Part shown: piece by piece, positions 1 to 12,799 of the stretch
Layout of the letters: every line of letters begins with the position of its first letter
Position numbering within the stretch: the first letter of the stretch is position 1
DNA from: Steinernema hermaphroditum
Lineage: Eukaryota > Nematoda > Chromadorea > Rhabditida > Steinernematidae
Direction: 5' to 3'
DNA: 64,000 nucleotides
Assembly: GCA_030435675.1 (NCBI GenBank)
Contig: CM059621.1
Coordinates: 16,058,001 to 16,122,000, forward strand
Program-made: the position numbers and the translations under genes
The notes under the pieces: generated by a model
Databases searched by the model: none
What the model saw: the letters and a program-made list of their open reading frames with translations, nothing else
What the model was told of the DNA's origin: nothing

Positions 1-1225
1 CTTCTTCGACGGCTAGGTTATCTATTTGCTTACAAGGTTCGGGCTATGGGTTTTCGGATTTGTCAGCGCCTTTTGTGTTTACCACCGGTAGGCCGTACCA
101 CTGGCGTCTTGCCGCTGCAAGGCTGCTGGAACTTTAGTGCCCAAGGTGTTGTGCTGCATTTACACAAAATCAAAGTGAAACTTCACGGCTGACCTTAACA
201 AACTCTGCTGCATGGTGTTCGGACACTGACCGTACATAAGCACGTTTATGTAGTGGAGAAGTGACATTTTGGCAGCATCCCTAATAGGCATTACTCGCCC
301 GATTAGGTTCGTTATAAACGAAGTTGAACTTTTGGCGTTCTTAGAGGCGAGCAAACATCTTCTTCCGCACAAACAAGTTCTTCGCATTAAATGACGAGTG
401 CACTCCTGAAATGAAATGAACTTCGGCTGCGTTTATTCAGTGATGCCGAGGAGGCTCTTCCCTCTCGTCGTGATTTATCTCGGGACTTTTAGGCGAAGAA
501 TAGTTCGATTTTTGGGATCTCTCACACTTTGGAATGTTCCCTTGTAAGGGTATTTTGAAAAGACTGTTTTTGAGCACAAGACCTGAATGTTCAGTGTTGG
601 CGCGGGATTTTCGATGCCCCAATCTAGTAGTTATTACAGTACAGGAAAATACAGAGAAAATTCCGTTAAAACATTTCCTTCATAAACAGTTCTAAAAACA
701 AAGTTTCATATTTGTGGACGGCAACTGACTTTTAGGAAAGGTGTCCTTGGGTCTTCGCTCTCTCTCTCTGAGGCTGTCTGAGCCGAATGAGTTAAGTGAG
801 CGGTCGTTCTCGGCCGTCGTTGTTGGCGCAATGATCGCCCCGGCTCCCAGAAGGCCTGGAACACCAGGGAGCCGTAGTTCCACCGTCTCGCCAAAAAGCC
901 CGTCACGACCGCCCGACTCTACCCGCGCCGCCAGAGAAGCCGAAAAAGCGTTGCAACTCCGAAGTCCACGCCGCCAGCCGAATCGAAGATGACTCTCCGC
1001 TCCGTTAGCTCTGCTCCACCGCTATTCCACTTCCGGAATCAGCTCTTCACGACTTCGATGCCCGCGCAAACTAATGGGAGCGCTGCATTCTATTCGGATT
1101 CGTCTGCTCCACCGAAATCAGAAGAAAATCAGCGATCACGGTGTGACTATGTTCTTCTTTGTGCATATATGAGACGTCCTGCACGGCGTAAGCCGTTGAT
1201 TCGGGAAGATAAATCGTGTAAAAAA
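1..1225. other. Non-coding, no gene seen
   Basis: No frame longer than about 100 codons and no recognisable protein motif on either strand. Around 840-890 a segment (minus strand: GGTGGAACTACGGCTCCC followed by TGGTGTTCCAGGCCTTC) recurs in degenerate form near 52,430-52,660, so part of this stretch is a dispersed repeat. The remainder shows nothing I can name. Confidence 0.5.
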
Positions 1226-1227
1226 TC

Positions 1228-2800
1228 GTCCTTGTAGAAGATTCAGTCACACTCTTCTTGTATTTTATTTTTGTAAATATCAGATCAAACAGCAAATCGC
1301 AAAGAATGTGTTTATGAGCAATGAACGTGTATGATCAAGTTGCAGTTTGTGCGATGTTTTTTGGCCGAAGTTTTGTGGTAAAAATCGATAATTTTTGGTG
1401 CTAACATCATAAATCGGATGCTGGAGTTCAGTAGTGTAGAGACATACACACAATAGTCGGTGGATGACCATGAGCTGAGTTGTCCTTGTACTACTCCTTG
1501 TACATCCTTTCGGTATCGCAGAGCTGCTCGAGCTTCGAAATGCTTTGGTCAATTAATCACCCATCGCGCTACCAAGGGAACCAGAAGGAGGAAAGCATTT
1601 GATGTGCGTGACACAATGGTACTTCCTGACTCGTATTTTTGCCTCTTTTCTCGGTGCACATCAGGCAGCTACGAAGGACAAAGACTGGCCGGATACCGCT
1701 ATAAGGCTTCATCCATAATGAACAAGAGTATTGGTTACACATATTTAAAAGCTTAAAATAATTTTCAGTAATTTTCGAGGACACAGGTTTTGATAAAAAT
1801 TTTCATGTACTTTTGTAGATTCAGTCACACTCTTCCTGTTTTTCTATGTTTGTAAATATCAGATCAAACAACAAATTGTTTAGCATTGTAAAAATGTATT
1901 TTTTTGCTTTTGCTGTATTTTTGAGGATTCACATTCTCAACAGCATGATCGAGTGGCCGTTTTCGCGATATTTTTGTGACCTAAGGTTTTGGCACATACC
2001 GATAATTTTTGAACGTCGGGGTCTGGCATCATAAATCGGATGCAATAGTGCAATACGGCGGTGATAAATACGTAACATTGAGTCGATAGCCAGAGTTGTT
2101 AACGCATATTCGATGTTAATAATGCAAGTGTTTCTCATCTGCCAATGTTATGTGATTATATTCAACGCTTTACCGAACGTACAGTAATTCCCATATGTAA
2201 AATCACAGATTTTTTTCAGTTGCATTTAAACTTGGGTATTTTTGGTGGAAAAACTTGGTGCCAGCTAAACATGGCCTGATCGGTAGAATCTTATAGAATC
2301 GTTTTTTTTTCATGTCTAGCCCGGTAGACAATTGGTGATCTGGAATGTAGACAGAAGTCAGAAATACTGTGGCAAAAGGACCTCATCTCTTCTTGCGTCG
2401 CGCTCTCGGCGTTCCCTAAGTTACAGTTTCTCTGTAGATACGTTTGTAGACTGCCGTCGCCAAGCGGAAATCCTCGAATGCGTTCTCCACCGGCTCAATC
2501 CTAGAGCTTACTAAGTCCGCGACGCTATATCCAGTACGTTCTTCGTATCTGTTTTATGCCCTCATTTGTTCTGACGTATAGTTGACCGTGGAATTGTGAA
2601 GACTTTCATTCAGAGGGAACAGCATTGGTATATCGAACATACAGTAATTGTGATCATTTTTGGGCGTTAACTGGCATTGACATCATAAGTCAGATACTGT
2701 AGTGCAGTACTGTTGCGACGTAATAGTGGATTACCAGAGTTGTTAACGCATATTTGACGGTAACATACACCAATTCCCATATCGAAAGTCACATTCGAAG
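1228..2800 (+). repeat. Degenerate direct repeat family
   Basis: The segment starting GATTCAGTCACACTCTTC at about 1,243 recurs at about 1,820. Both copies continue through AAATATCAGATCAAACA and a shared ATCATAAATCGGATGC motif near 1,410 and 2,030. The downstream motif AGAGTTGTTAACGCATATT occurs near 2,093 and 2,738, and CAGTAATT near 2,180 and 2,643. This indicates at least two to three diverged tandem copies of a roughly 600-bp unit. No coding frame is preserved, so I read it as old non-coding repeat DNA. Confidence 0.5.
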
Positions 2801-5800
2801 TCTGTTTTCGTTGTCGAGTCGATGACTACGTGATGATGCGTCCTATATTATTAGCCGTAAATCACTTATTTCTGTCTATTTCAGGGACTAACGACTGCGA
2901 AGGACAACCCGCTTAGCGGAGATCGTATTAGGGGAGTTCGATCCCACGAGACGCGATTCCTCACTTCAGCACGTTTCCATCAGGTTTTCGCGGCGGGAAT
3001 CCAATTATTTCTAAATTAATTATTTTGATTTAATTGTTTTCGCTGTGTGCAGCTCAGAGTTCACTTCAAGTTGTCGCCACTGCTATTCGAACTAAGGTTT
3101 TACGGTATTAAGGAACCAACCCACCACCGCTGATAACAAGATGTCCGACGCCAGGAATCCAGCTGCGTGAGAAGTCACCCGGCAGGTCGCCGACGCTCTG
3201 AGGACGCCACCACCAGCGAAGACGCAACACCCGGACCACGGAATCATCTCTCCGAAGCAGATGCGAGCTCAGAAGCCTCCTCTGTGCCGCAAATATAAAA
3301 GAAATATTCCGTCACCGTTTCTGGATTTTCGCCGATTCGCAGATGCCCCATGAAGCGCGCCGTCTACGACCGGTTCGACGACTACACCACACCAGGGATG
3401 AAGCTGGCTGCAAAGTGATATCCTCTGTTGTCTATTTCCGGTGTCGTGCAAGGCGCAATGCCTTGGATTCACGAAATAAAGTAAGTAAAGTAAAGTAAGG
3501 AACCAACCCATCCAACCAATCCATTGCATTTTTGGCAATCAAACCAACAGAGATGACAGTTAACTCAATAGTTTCTCCTTCACGGTACATTTCAGTCTTT
3601 ATATGATAAAAAGTTGAATTTTTGAGTTTTTTGTCCTTTGGTACCTGATTTTGCTCCTTGTTGTGAATTGAATTACCATCGGACCAATCCCAATCTTGAA
3701 TTTTTGATATATTTGACATTTCTCACCGCGGATATAAATAAAACTTTGATTGAAGTTTTAAACAAGCTTTTTGGTACCGAAAAATGAAAGAAGTGATAAG
3801 ACTCTTTGGCCACATCTTGTAAATACCTACGCGAACATTTCTGCCAAATTTCATCACATAATTCAGTGAACACTTCTCACAGGCGCCTTCTTGGTGACTG
3901 CTGCATGGGCTTTTTTCTCGCATAACATCCGAGGCTTTGAAACGAAAAGTCTTTGCGAGAAAGATATGAAACAAACACTCAAAACATTTTGGGACATTCC
4001 CAAGAATTTCTGTGAAAAAAAAACTCTCAGGAATCAGTGCGATTTTTGTGTAATACTTGATTGTCACTCTTGGCACAATTATCGACATATGAATTGAATT
4101 GCCTTCGACCTCCCTTCATATGCGGATTGCATTACCAATTCTGAAAACCAATATGAATATGAAACCAACACTCAAAACATTTAGGGACTTTCCCAGGAAT
4201 TTCCCTTTTTCTTGCTTTTACTGCCAGGAGTTATTTTTGCTAGCATACCATTGAACAGCTTAGCCTCGTTCACAGTGTTTTGGACCCTTCATTTGTGACG
4301 AACATTTGTGATTTTAGATCCTTAGCTCATGTTTGTTGGATCAAATTCGCTTGCGACCGCTTCCCTGAGGAACCCATTGACAAAATGTTGAAAGTTTCTC
4401 TATCAAAAAATACTTGTTTGGACTAGGTAAGGTATCAAGCGGGTGTAGACATGGATGAGTGGTATAAATATGGATGGAAGGGGAAACAAGCATCAAGGTG
4501 ATCGAGAAACAACCCTCAATTTATGGATGGTCCTTTTGGAATCAGAGAAAAGCAATTGGGGTTATCGGTCCCGAAAGCATAGTGGCAGTGAACAGATAGC
4601 TTCCGAATTGTCTGTGTGACCATCCTCACGGGCAGTCTTGGATAGCCACGGACAGTGGTCGACCCGACCGATCGCCACCGACTCAAATGAACGACCCAAA
4701 CTCTCTTTTTTCATATTTTTTCATTCAAAGTTTCAACAGAAAAATGTTATTTTTGGAGGGATTTGTTTCTTGATATCCGGGTTGCATTAGCAACCCTGAA
4801 CATGTAACGAATCCCATTTCATTATTATGGTTGACCTCAACATAATTTAAACGTCAGCCATAAAGCCATAATTGCCCAGCCCTATCGCGTGCAGTCATAA
4901 AATGTCTTTTTTCTTGTGGATGGAGGTTCATATTCATATTAAATATTTTTTCCGAATTCCCAATTAGGCCTTGCAATTATTAATATCGACCACCATCTCC
5001 CTGATGATTATTTTTTCGAAGTCCAAAGTCCCTCTGAACGTCTCATCGCTTCGGGACCACCCTTCAGCCTCAACTCGTCGCTCTGTGAACTTAACCTTGC
5101 TCGATACAGCCATAATAAAATCAAGTACGATCCCGGAGGGGTTTTCCCCGGAGTGAGTCAGTTGTTTGTCGCGTCGGGACCGGCGCCGACGTCACCGGAG
5201 GAGCCTGAGGGTCCCGTTAGGAGTGCACTTCTGGCCCGTCGCCGCTGCATCATTAGTGTGAATGTGTGAGCTCGATTGAGGAGGCGATTTTCTCGGAAAC
5301 CATCGCTGCCACACGACATTTTGTGCAGATTTTAGACGGCGGTCGTGGCGGGACCGCAAAGGGCAATTTTGCCGTTAAGCGCTCCGGGCCGTAATTGGCG
5401 CAATTTGGGGGAGAAAATGACGTTAATGTGCTTGTAGAAATCAACTTATCGCCTTTGAGGGTCTCGTCGGAATCTTCGTTTTCCTAAGATAGAGTCGGTC
5501 AATGAGAATTAATACCACCCACGACGGCCGAATGCACTCCTAAAAATAAGTGTTTTCCGCTTTTGTCTGCCAACTTATTTGTCATTCGACCGAAGATGCA
5601 CTTAAGTGGGTTCGTTAGGGCGTCCTTGACACTTTCAAAAGAATGTCAATAGTAGGTCGGTCAGGATCAAGATTCTAGACACTGAACCCTCTCTAGACAA
5701 CTCCAGATCCAGTCTAGAGCTGATTTCATTCAGCGTCTGTCTCAGACGGGTCTAGAATTTTAAGTCTAGCAAAAAGTCTCCCCAAAAATAAACGTTGTTT

Positions 5801-8180
5801 TCCCATTTATCATTCTGGCCGCACTCAGGACGATTAATTTCGGCTGCATTCGTCCGTTGGTCCGACTGTGGAAGTCATTCAGTGGGTGGTCTCAGAACGA
5901 TTGTTTTTCTGGGAATTTTAATTAAAAGGTCAGCTATGCTTTCTAGCCATATTTTCGCCTTGGTACAAGTGGCGCATTTTGGGTAGCTGCACTCAGAGCC
6001 CTATGAAGATCCCGGTCTTATGCGGATTCTGTAAGATTTTGAAGGAGTTCTTTTTCGTGTCATTTGTAAAATTTGCTATTTTTGAATGTTGCAGTGTGCA
6101 TCCTCTGCAGACCTGTAGTCTACGAAAGGAACCTGCATCTGCATGATTTCCTGCTTTTTGGGTGCAATACGCACATACATTTAACATTTTTGGTTGCCAT
6201 TTTGTGGAACTTTCTTCGCCCTGTACAGACTAGGCGTAGCCTTGGATACAACCTTGCTCAGCGGCTTTTGGCGCGTCGAATGGACCCAGACTTGCTTTGG
6301 TAAAGTTGTAGAATGAATGGCCAAAACGTCATTCAGATGTGCTGGAAAGGGAAAAGATAAGAAGCCAATAGATACGCAACGGAGGCTTTGAAAAAGGGGA
6401 ACATTCACTTAATTTTTCGAATTTTTGGTACTTACGGTATAGCCAAGATATGTGTTAAGTGTTTGGCATTCAGTACAATTTGATTGGACTTCAGTGATTA
6501 GATTTTTCATTCCATCGGTAAAGCGTCATCGAATTTTTGACGGTGAAACTCTTTTCATCGGAAAACAGCACTTGCTTCAGGGCCTAGTCGTCTGCCAGAC
6601 TCCTCATCTTCCTACGTTTTTGGAGCCTAGATGCTTTCATCTCATTCGGTTTAGTTACCGTATTCTCCGAACGCCCTGTGTAATGAAGTTTTGATGTTAA
6701 AGGTCTCATAAAGATGCATTTTTGTGCTCTCAACTTCCCAATCAAAAAAATGACCTTTCACGAATATTTCCCACACTGATCACACGCACTTTCCAGCCTA
6801 TGTCGACGGCATATGCATGACTTGCTCCACCATCCAGCCTAATCTCAACAGTTTCACGTATGTCCCTAACATCGCGTCTCCAAAGTCACGACTTCGACGG
6901 CGAAACTGCTTCAACGCTCCCGTTCGATCAATTATGCAAATGCCGGGCGTGAAACATTAATTCGCCGCGAGATGAACTTTCTGAGAGCGGTGACGTGATC
7001 CTGCCGGGATTATCCCGCTGCCGTCCTCAACGGAGGACACCCGCGGGACCATTATTTAGCGCGTGATTACACGGCTTCGCTCGGCGCTTGAGGATCTTTG
7101 GCCGTCTTTGGCAGTTTTAAGTGCGTTTACTCAAGGAGGCTCCGTTGTGAAGGTTCTTGAGCAGAAGAGTAGTGCTTAGGTCGGTCTTGCAACTAGACGA
7201 GCGGGCGTCCGCACTCCCTTCGATCTAATACATTAATGCTTCATGATATGGATTTGGTCTGTCTCCAAATTGCCTTTTTAGTCTAATTGCATGGGAGTCT
7301 TGGTCAATCAAAAGATTTTTTATTTTTGTTATTGGAAAATAAACACAAATTTGTGAGTTATGCAAATGATCCGTCCAAACTCAGATACACATGCCAGCAA
7401 AAGTGGTCTATACTGTATTGGTTTGCGTTTTTATTTTCGAAACGTGGTTATATAGTCAGGCATGCGTACCAGCAAAAAATTCAAATATAACTGATACAAA
7501 CTATCAAAAGATTTTATATTTTTGTTATTTGAAAATAAAAACAACTGATGCAGTCTGACACTGGCACTGAAACTCATTCCAAATACGGTCTCTCCTCATA
7601 CAGTATTTGTCTGCTAGACAGAATCCAACGTGTCTGCCTACGAAAGGATTTTTGCGATTTTCATTATGTGACCAACAAATTTAGACGATAGCAGATCATT
7701 TATCCCGAAAGAGTCAACGTTGATCTCAAAAATGTGATATCGATGCTCCTTAGTCTGTCATCAAGCTAATCATTCTTTATAAGACTCGAGGAAAGTTTTT
7801 TTGTATAAATTAAATATTTTTCCCATTGGTATGTCTCATTTTTGAAGAATTGGAAAAGAGGTGAATAAATTTTTGAGGTTCAATAAATGTGTGAAAAACG
7901 TTTCAGTGTTTCAGAAATACTCTATATTCCTCTTTTACATGATTTTTATTGCTTTATTCGTTTCCAACGGATTTTTATCTATACACTAAGTGAGCAAAAA
8001 TCCTGTATTAGCGCTGAAGTAAATGTAATAACTAGCTTTTTGCGAGTCGAATGTCAAACCGGCAATGTGAGGTGGCTGCGGTTCAATCAGATAAAATCGG
8101 GTTTGGCTATGCTATTTTTCTCTGATCATCTGCGCTCTCTTCACACCGCTCATCGCAAACAAGTCGTAGTTAGCCACAAT
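2801..8180. other. Gene-poor stretch with scattered short repeats
   Basis: No credible coding exon. Seen here: a small direct repeat (ACTCAAAACATTT, near 3,976 and 4,160, each followed by a similar GGGAC-TTCCCA-GAATTTC segment); an AT-rich ending GAAATAAAGTAAGTAAAGTA near 3,472 that resembles a retroelement tail; and a cluster of GTCTAG motifs at 5,640-5,780. GC-richer islands (about 5,140-5,420 and 6,880-7,120) interrupt AT-rich DNA. No promoter or RNA gene was identified. Confidence 0.45.
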
Positions 8181-8185
8181 ATATA

Positions 8186-8300
8186 GGGTGTCCCAAAGAA
8201 GGTCGATGTCTAGAATGTTATTTCCGAGAGCGTCTAGACGTGAAACCGGCCGGAAAACAAAAGAAACCGACCGATCTGACAGATCTCCATGTCCTTCTAG
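8186..8300 (-). mobile_element. Mariner-like MITE fragment, copy 1
   Basis: The end next to TATA reads GGGTGTCCCAAAGAAGG, which resembles the ends of many mariner-type transposons. Inside, the minus strand carries GGTCGGTTTCTTTTG, then a GTCTAGACGCTCTCGGAAAT block. The same order of blocks recurs near 24,220-24,362 and 25,150-25,322. There is no transposase frame, so this is a non-autonomous element. Confidence 0.45.
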
Positions 8301-8584
8301 ACTACGATTTTGTCTAAACGCTGTCTTTTCACTCTCAATGGCTACAATGAAGAATAAGAATCATCATTTAATAGTATAAACTTCGACTCTGTACCTTGTC
8401 CAAGTTTAGTTTAACACTACAATAAGCGTCACATTATCGCAAACTCGTGTTCAACACTATCGTGACCACGTTCGCGTCAAAATCACCTGTTTGACCTTCA
8501 GTCTTAGCCCAAAGGTTAACATCAGACATCGCTGACGGATGCATGCTTAATATAGTGACGCGTTTTCGAAGAATTTGTTCTCTA

Positions 8585-8757
8585 AAACGGAGTTCCTTGC
8601 CCATCATATGTCATACGGCGTCCACCAGTAACAAGACCACTCGGAAGGCCGCGGACAAGATGGCGAGATGACTTTGTGAAGAAACTCGGCACCACAAGAT
8701 GGCAGCAGCGCGCCCGAGAAGAATTGCGTCCAGAGTGGGCAAATAATGGGGTGTGAC
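8585..8757 (+). mobile_element. LINE (non-LTR retrotransposon) 3' end, 5'-truncated
   Basis: A short open frame ends in a stop at about 8,755 and reads RPLGRPRTRW, then RDDFVKKLG, then TTRWQQRAREE. The R-x-G-R-P-x-T-R-W-x-D pattern followed by W-x-x-x-A-R is the recognised C-terminal signature of reverse-transcriptase polyproteins of several LINE clades. A stop codon lies just upstream (about 8,585) and nothing resembling the polymerase domain precedes it, so this is a typical dead, 5'-truncated insertion. The sequence after the stop ends in an A-rich tail near 8,785-8,810. Confidence 0.6.
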
Positions 8758-8810
8758 ACATTGTATCAATGTTGATTTCACAAAATAAACTTGAAAACTT
8801 GAAAACATAT

Positions 8811-11800
8811 GTCATAGTTGATTATCATAAAGATATTTTTGTCCTGTTGATTCCTTCCAAGATCTCGCTTTATTAATATTGTAAGCTGTATTGTAAGCTA
8901 ATATTGTAATCTTGAAATATCGAAATTAGCTGCAAGTCGTGAAGTCTGACTCTATAACGAAGCAGAAATTTGCAAGCATCGTGAAATTTTTGTACAGCAA
9001 GATCAATACCCATTACTTATCAGCTGCGTATTATTTAGTATCCATTATTGCGTATTATTTATTCATACTTAGTCATCCTAGATATATCCTTCCATTCGTG
9101 TTCTTCATTTTTTTCGAGATCTTGATTTATTCATACTCTAAGCGATCGTGAAATATCGAAATTAGCTGCAATTGAATTTTCGTATTCGCACATAATGTAC
9201 TGATACAACCGAGAAATCTCTTTGAAAAAAATTCCTCGGCTCCCACAAGATTTGGGCCGATTTCACGAAACCTCAGCTGAAGAAAATATTAATTCATTCA
9301 GATACAATGTGGAAAGATTAGTTATAATTCGTTTCATCCACATTGTTCATACTTATTACTTGTCTTACTACTTATTACAATTACTTTGTATGATTATACC
9401 CCAGTTTTCAACTTGCATGTTTTGAATTTTTAAGACGAAGCGTGGTGAAACTCGCAGATAGTAGGTAATTATTTTTGACATTTCCAGTTCTTGTCCTATC
9501 TGAGCTTCTTGCATCTTAAGATCAAACATCGAGAGTTGAAAGTTTAAATAATGTTTGTATCGGGGACGGGTATTTCTAGAGAGCGGGTGGACGACCCGAC
9601 CGATCGCTGGGGACAACTGAAACACCTTTGTATAAAATTATGAGTACATGTTTCTCTCGTTCTGTTGTGCTTAGTGTTCAGTATTTTGACCACTACGTCC
9701 CGAGAATTAAAGTTCCGTCGCCGTTTCTGCAGGTTCGGCAATTCCTATATCCCACAGTGAAATATGTGTCTTGTATGTAAGCGTTTTGTCTTGTAGTTTT
9801 CAGCTTGTATGTTTTGAATTTGAAAAGAGACTGTTAGTAGGAAATTATTTTTGTAATTGACACCCTTCGCCCTTTTAGTCGTACCTGGGCCACTTGAAAC
9901 TTAATATTACTTAATATTGAAACTTATAATTTTTTCGTCGCCATTCACCGGTTTTTGTATTTATTGTATTATTTTTGTTGCAAGGTGTGTGCTTTCATTT
10001 AAAAAAAAATCGCTCAAATCCCGATAATATGACAGTTCAATGATTCTTTTTAATAACAGGCGTCGATCGTCGATCCCCAGTGAAATGTGTCTTGAACCTT
10101 AAGGACTGCTTTATTCCGGTAGACCTCAGCGGCGGTTCGTGTGACCCTGTATATCGGTGTCAACGTCAACATGGTGACAGATCTGAAATATTGAGAACAG
10201 CCGGTGTTCTGAGCGTTTAATAGGTTCGTCATTACAATTATGTTATATTTGGCATGTTTTAAACCATTCACCACCCCCCCTCCACCCGTTCAATTTCTGC
10301 AACATCCATTAGTCCTTCCCCTGCTGAAACGTTTCCTGTTTCGAAACCAAAATAACATCTCCGATTGGTCCATATCTCGAGGGCCCTCTTTCCGCAACAA
10401 CAACAACCTTGTTTTTGCCACAACATATCTATCTACATATTGGAAACCAGTAAAAGCCGACCTCCGGTCCCTTTAATTAGTCGCATCCCGAAATACGGCG
10501 GCTCTCAGCACGAAGAGGCCTCGAAACGGAGTGGTCGCACGGCAACAACGTTGTCCTCGCCGTTTTGAAGAGCTCCTCCTTGTCGAGATTTATAGCGCAC
10601 GTTACGCGATTTGATGATGCGCTCGTCGGACGAATTTTGGAGAATCAAAGAGTAGTGCTGCACTTGAACGTGTAGTCGTGCTCGTGGGAAGCTGTGCTGC
10701 GTGGTCGGAATGTGTCTATTTGGGAAGTTTCGTGTGGTCATTTCACGTAATCGTCTTGATCACTAAGTGGCTTACTATAAATGACGGAGTAAGAATCCGT
10801 AGATCAACGAAAAGTGTCTCGGATCGTGGATTCGTCCAGGGTGTCAGAGAATACCGTCGGTTCCACACATTCTTTTTTTTAGTATTTTGTAGATTGGTCA
10901 TGGTATTCCTTTCATTGTGATAAATTTTTACTAACAAAGTTTGGCCGGTTTCGTAAACCCTGAGCCGAAAAATCGAGACCCCATGCGGTCACAACTGTCT
11001 CCCCGCACCGGTGCGAGAGGGCGATCAGACGATCAGAGAGACAAAATTACGGCTTTTCGTGAACTACGTCGCATCGCGTCGGGAATTGAGCAGCTACCGT
11101 ATGCATATTGCCGGTCAATCAGGGTGTTCCTTTCGAGACCAACTGAACACCGATTACTTCGGTGGGGGGTTTTCTTCTTTTCTCCTATCGGGCACTGACC
11201 CTAACACGGTCATTGTTCACGCGGATTACGTGACAACACCTCCAAAAAATCCGCCATTTTTAAAGACCGCCAAAAAATGATCGCCAATTTCCATACACGA
11301 AGCTGTTTAGACAATCTGTCTTGACATATCTGGAGAAAGCCGGGCTTTGCCGAATCCATCACGACAACAGGGCTGACCCTTCAGACTCGCTTAAAATCAA
11401 CAGGCCAAAAGCCGAACATTTAAGCCGAAGCCTACACAAGGCCTTTGAAACTACAGTAGTCAATGTTTTCATAGTTATGCACCCATATAGCGGTGGTCAA
11501 GACAATGATTTATGCCATAGCGGAGCGGAAAGTTAGATGAGTCCAGAACAGTTCGTCTGCATTCTCAGAAAACTTTGCATCTGACCAGCCATTAACAAGA
11601 CGGGATGATCGCTAACTCGATGAGCCATTTCAAAGGCATCCTTAGGTGATTCACAGATGTGATTATACACGTGACAGCTATGCTTAGTGCCGTTGTTTTG
11701 CAGTCGTATTTTCTCGTCTAAAGTAGCAACAATCAGCAAGTGAATACTTAATGCTTGAGTGCATGCCTACATTCTCAGAAAACATTGCTGTTTGCAGCTT

Positions 11801-12690
11801 CTTGGCTCTTAGCTCTGAGTCACCGTAAGCATCCTCTCAATTCGCAGTGATTTAGCGCTGTAGCCACTAAATTCTCCCCTAAGCGTGTATAGTGTACCCA
11901 AAGATGGACAAGAACGCATTGGATCGGATAGGTTGAGCCTGGCGTTCAGCCGTTACGCATTTTTGGTCAGGTCTTCATTATGTAGATTGGCTGATCAGTT
12001 TGAGCCAATTTCGCAAAGGAAATCCGGGCAGACTAATTCTCAAATTGGCGTACTTACGACTATTTGACATCGCAATTTTCTATAACGTCGGTTGCTGAGT
12101 CACATCTGAACTAAAGCTAATAGTAATGTTCGTTAAATTGACTCGCAAATCGAATTTTCCTAATGTCGGATTTTACCGAAAAAATAAATTTTATTCAATT
12201 TCTGCCATTAAAATTTTATTAACCGTACGTAGACAGTCTATTGTCGCTGACGTACTTGTTTCTAGTTTCTACTTTTGTCGGATAGCCCAGCAATGTCATA
12301 AGTTTGCGCTGGCGGCGAAGAGACTGAATCCGATCGAAGCGAAGCGCAATGAAGCGGAGTGAAGGGCCATCTTCGGCTGCGAGGACGCTAACGTCGCAGA
12401 GCTTCGGTTTTGCGGTTTGGCGGCATGGGTAGGGCAGGGTGGTCGTGGCGACTTTCTTGGCAAGATCGTGGAACTATACCTTCTTGCGCCAGGAACGACC
12501 GCTCACTCAACTCATTTCTGAAAGAGATTCGACCGATCGCCACCGAGACAAATGAGTCGCAGCTCGAGTCCGAGTCCATCCCCATTTACAATCTCAGCCT
12601 GTGACCCTACCCTAGATGCACCACAAAGATGATCGGAGCGGCGGGATCAACTTCATGGACAGCCACGATTTTCATTTTCTGAGCTTCCCT
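8811..12690. other. Gene-poor AT-rich stretch
   Basis: No coding exon supported. Features noticed: AT-rich DNA at 8,870-9,480; a possible MITE fragment near 11,240-11,295 with spaced CGCCAAAAAATGATCGCC units like those inside the second PP1 gene's third intron; a GC-richer island at 10,480-10,640; and a GACCGCTCACTCAACTCATT motif near 12,500 that resembles one near 795 in the opposite orientation. Confidence 0.4.
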
Positions 12691-12714
12691 GTAGATCCCC
12701 TATAAGTAAACGGA

Positions 12715-12795
12715 GTACCGGAGGGGAACCGAACCCGACATAACACATAGGCAGTTGAGATCCGACGGCTTTGCTACCGCAAGCCTTCTGACCTA
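12715..12795 (-). mobile_element. tRNA-like element with long variable arm (degenerate)
   Basis: On the minus strand the block runs from GGTCAGAAGGCTTGCGGTAGC to the B-box-like GGGTTCGGTTCCCCTCCGG. The order of an A-box-like and a B-box-like segment and the overall length suggest a tRNA-derived repeat or pseudogene. The stem pairing is imperfect, so a working tRNA is unlikely. Confidence 0.35.
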
Positions 12796-12799
12796 CCCC

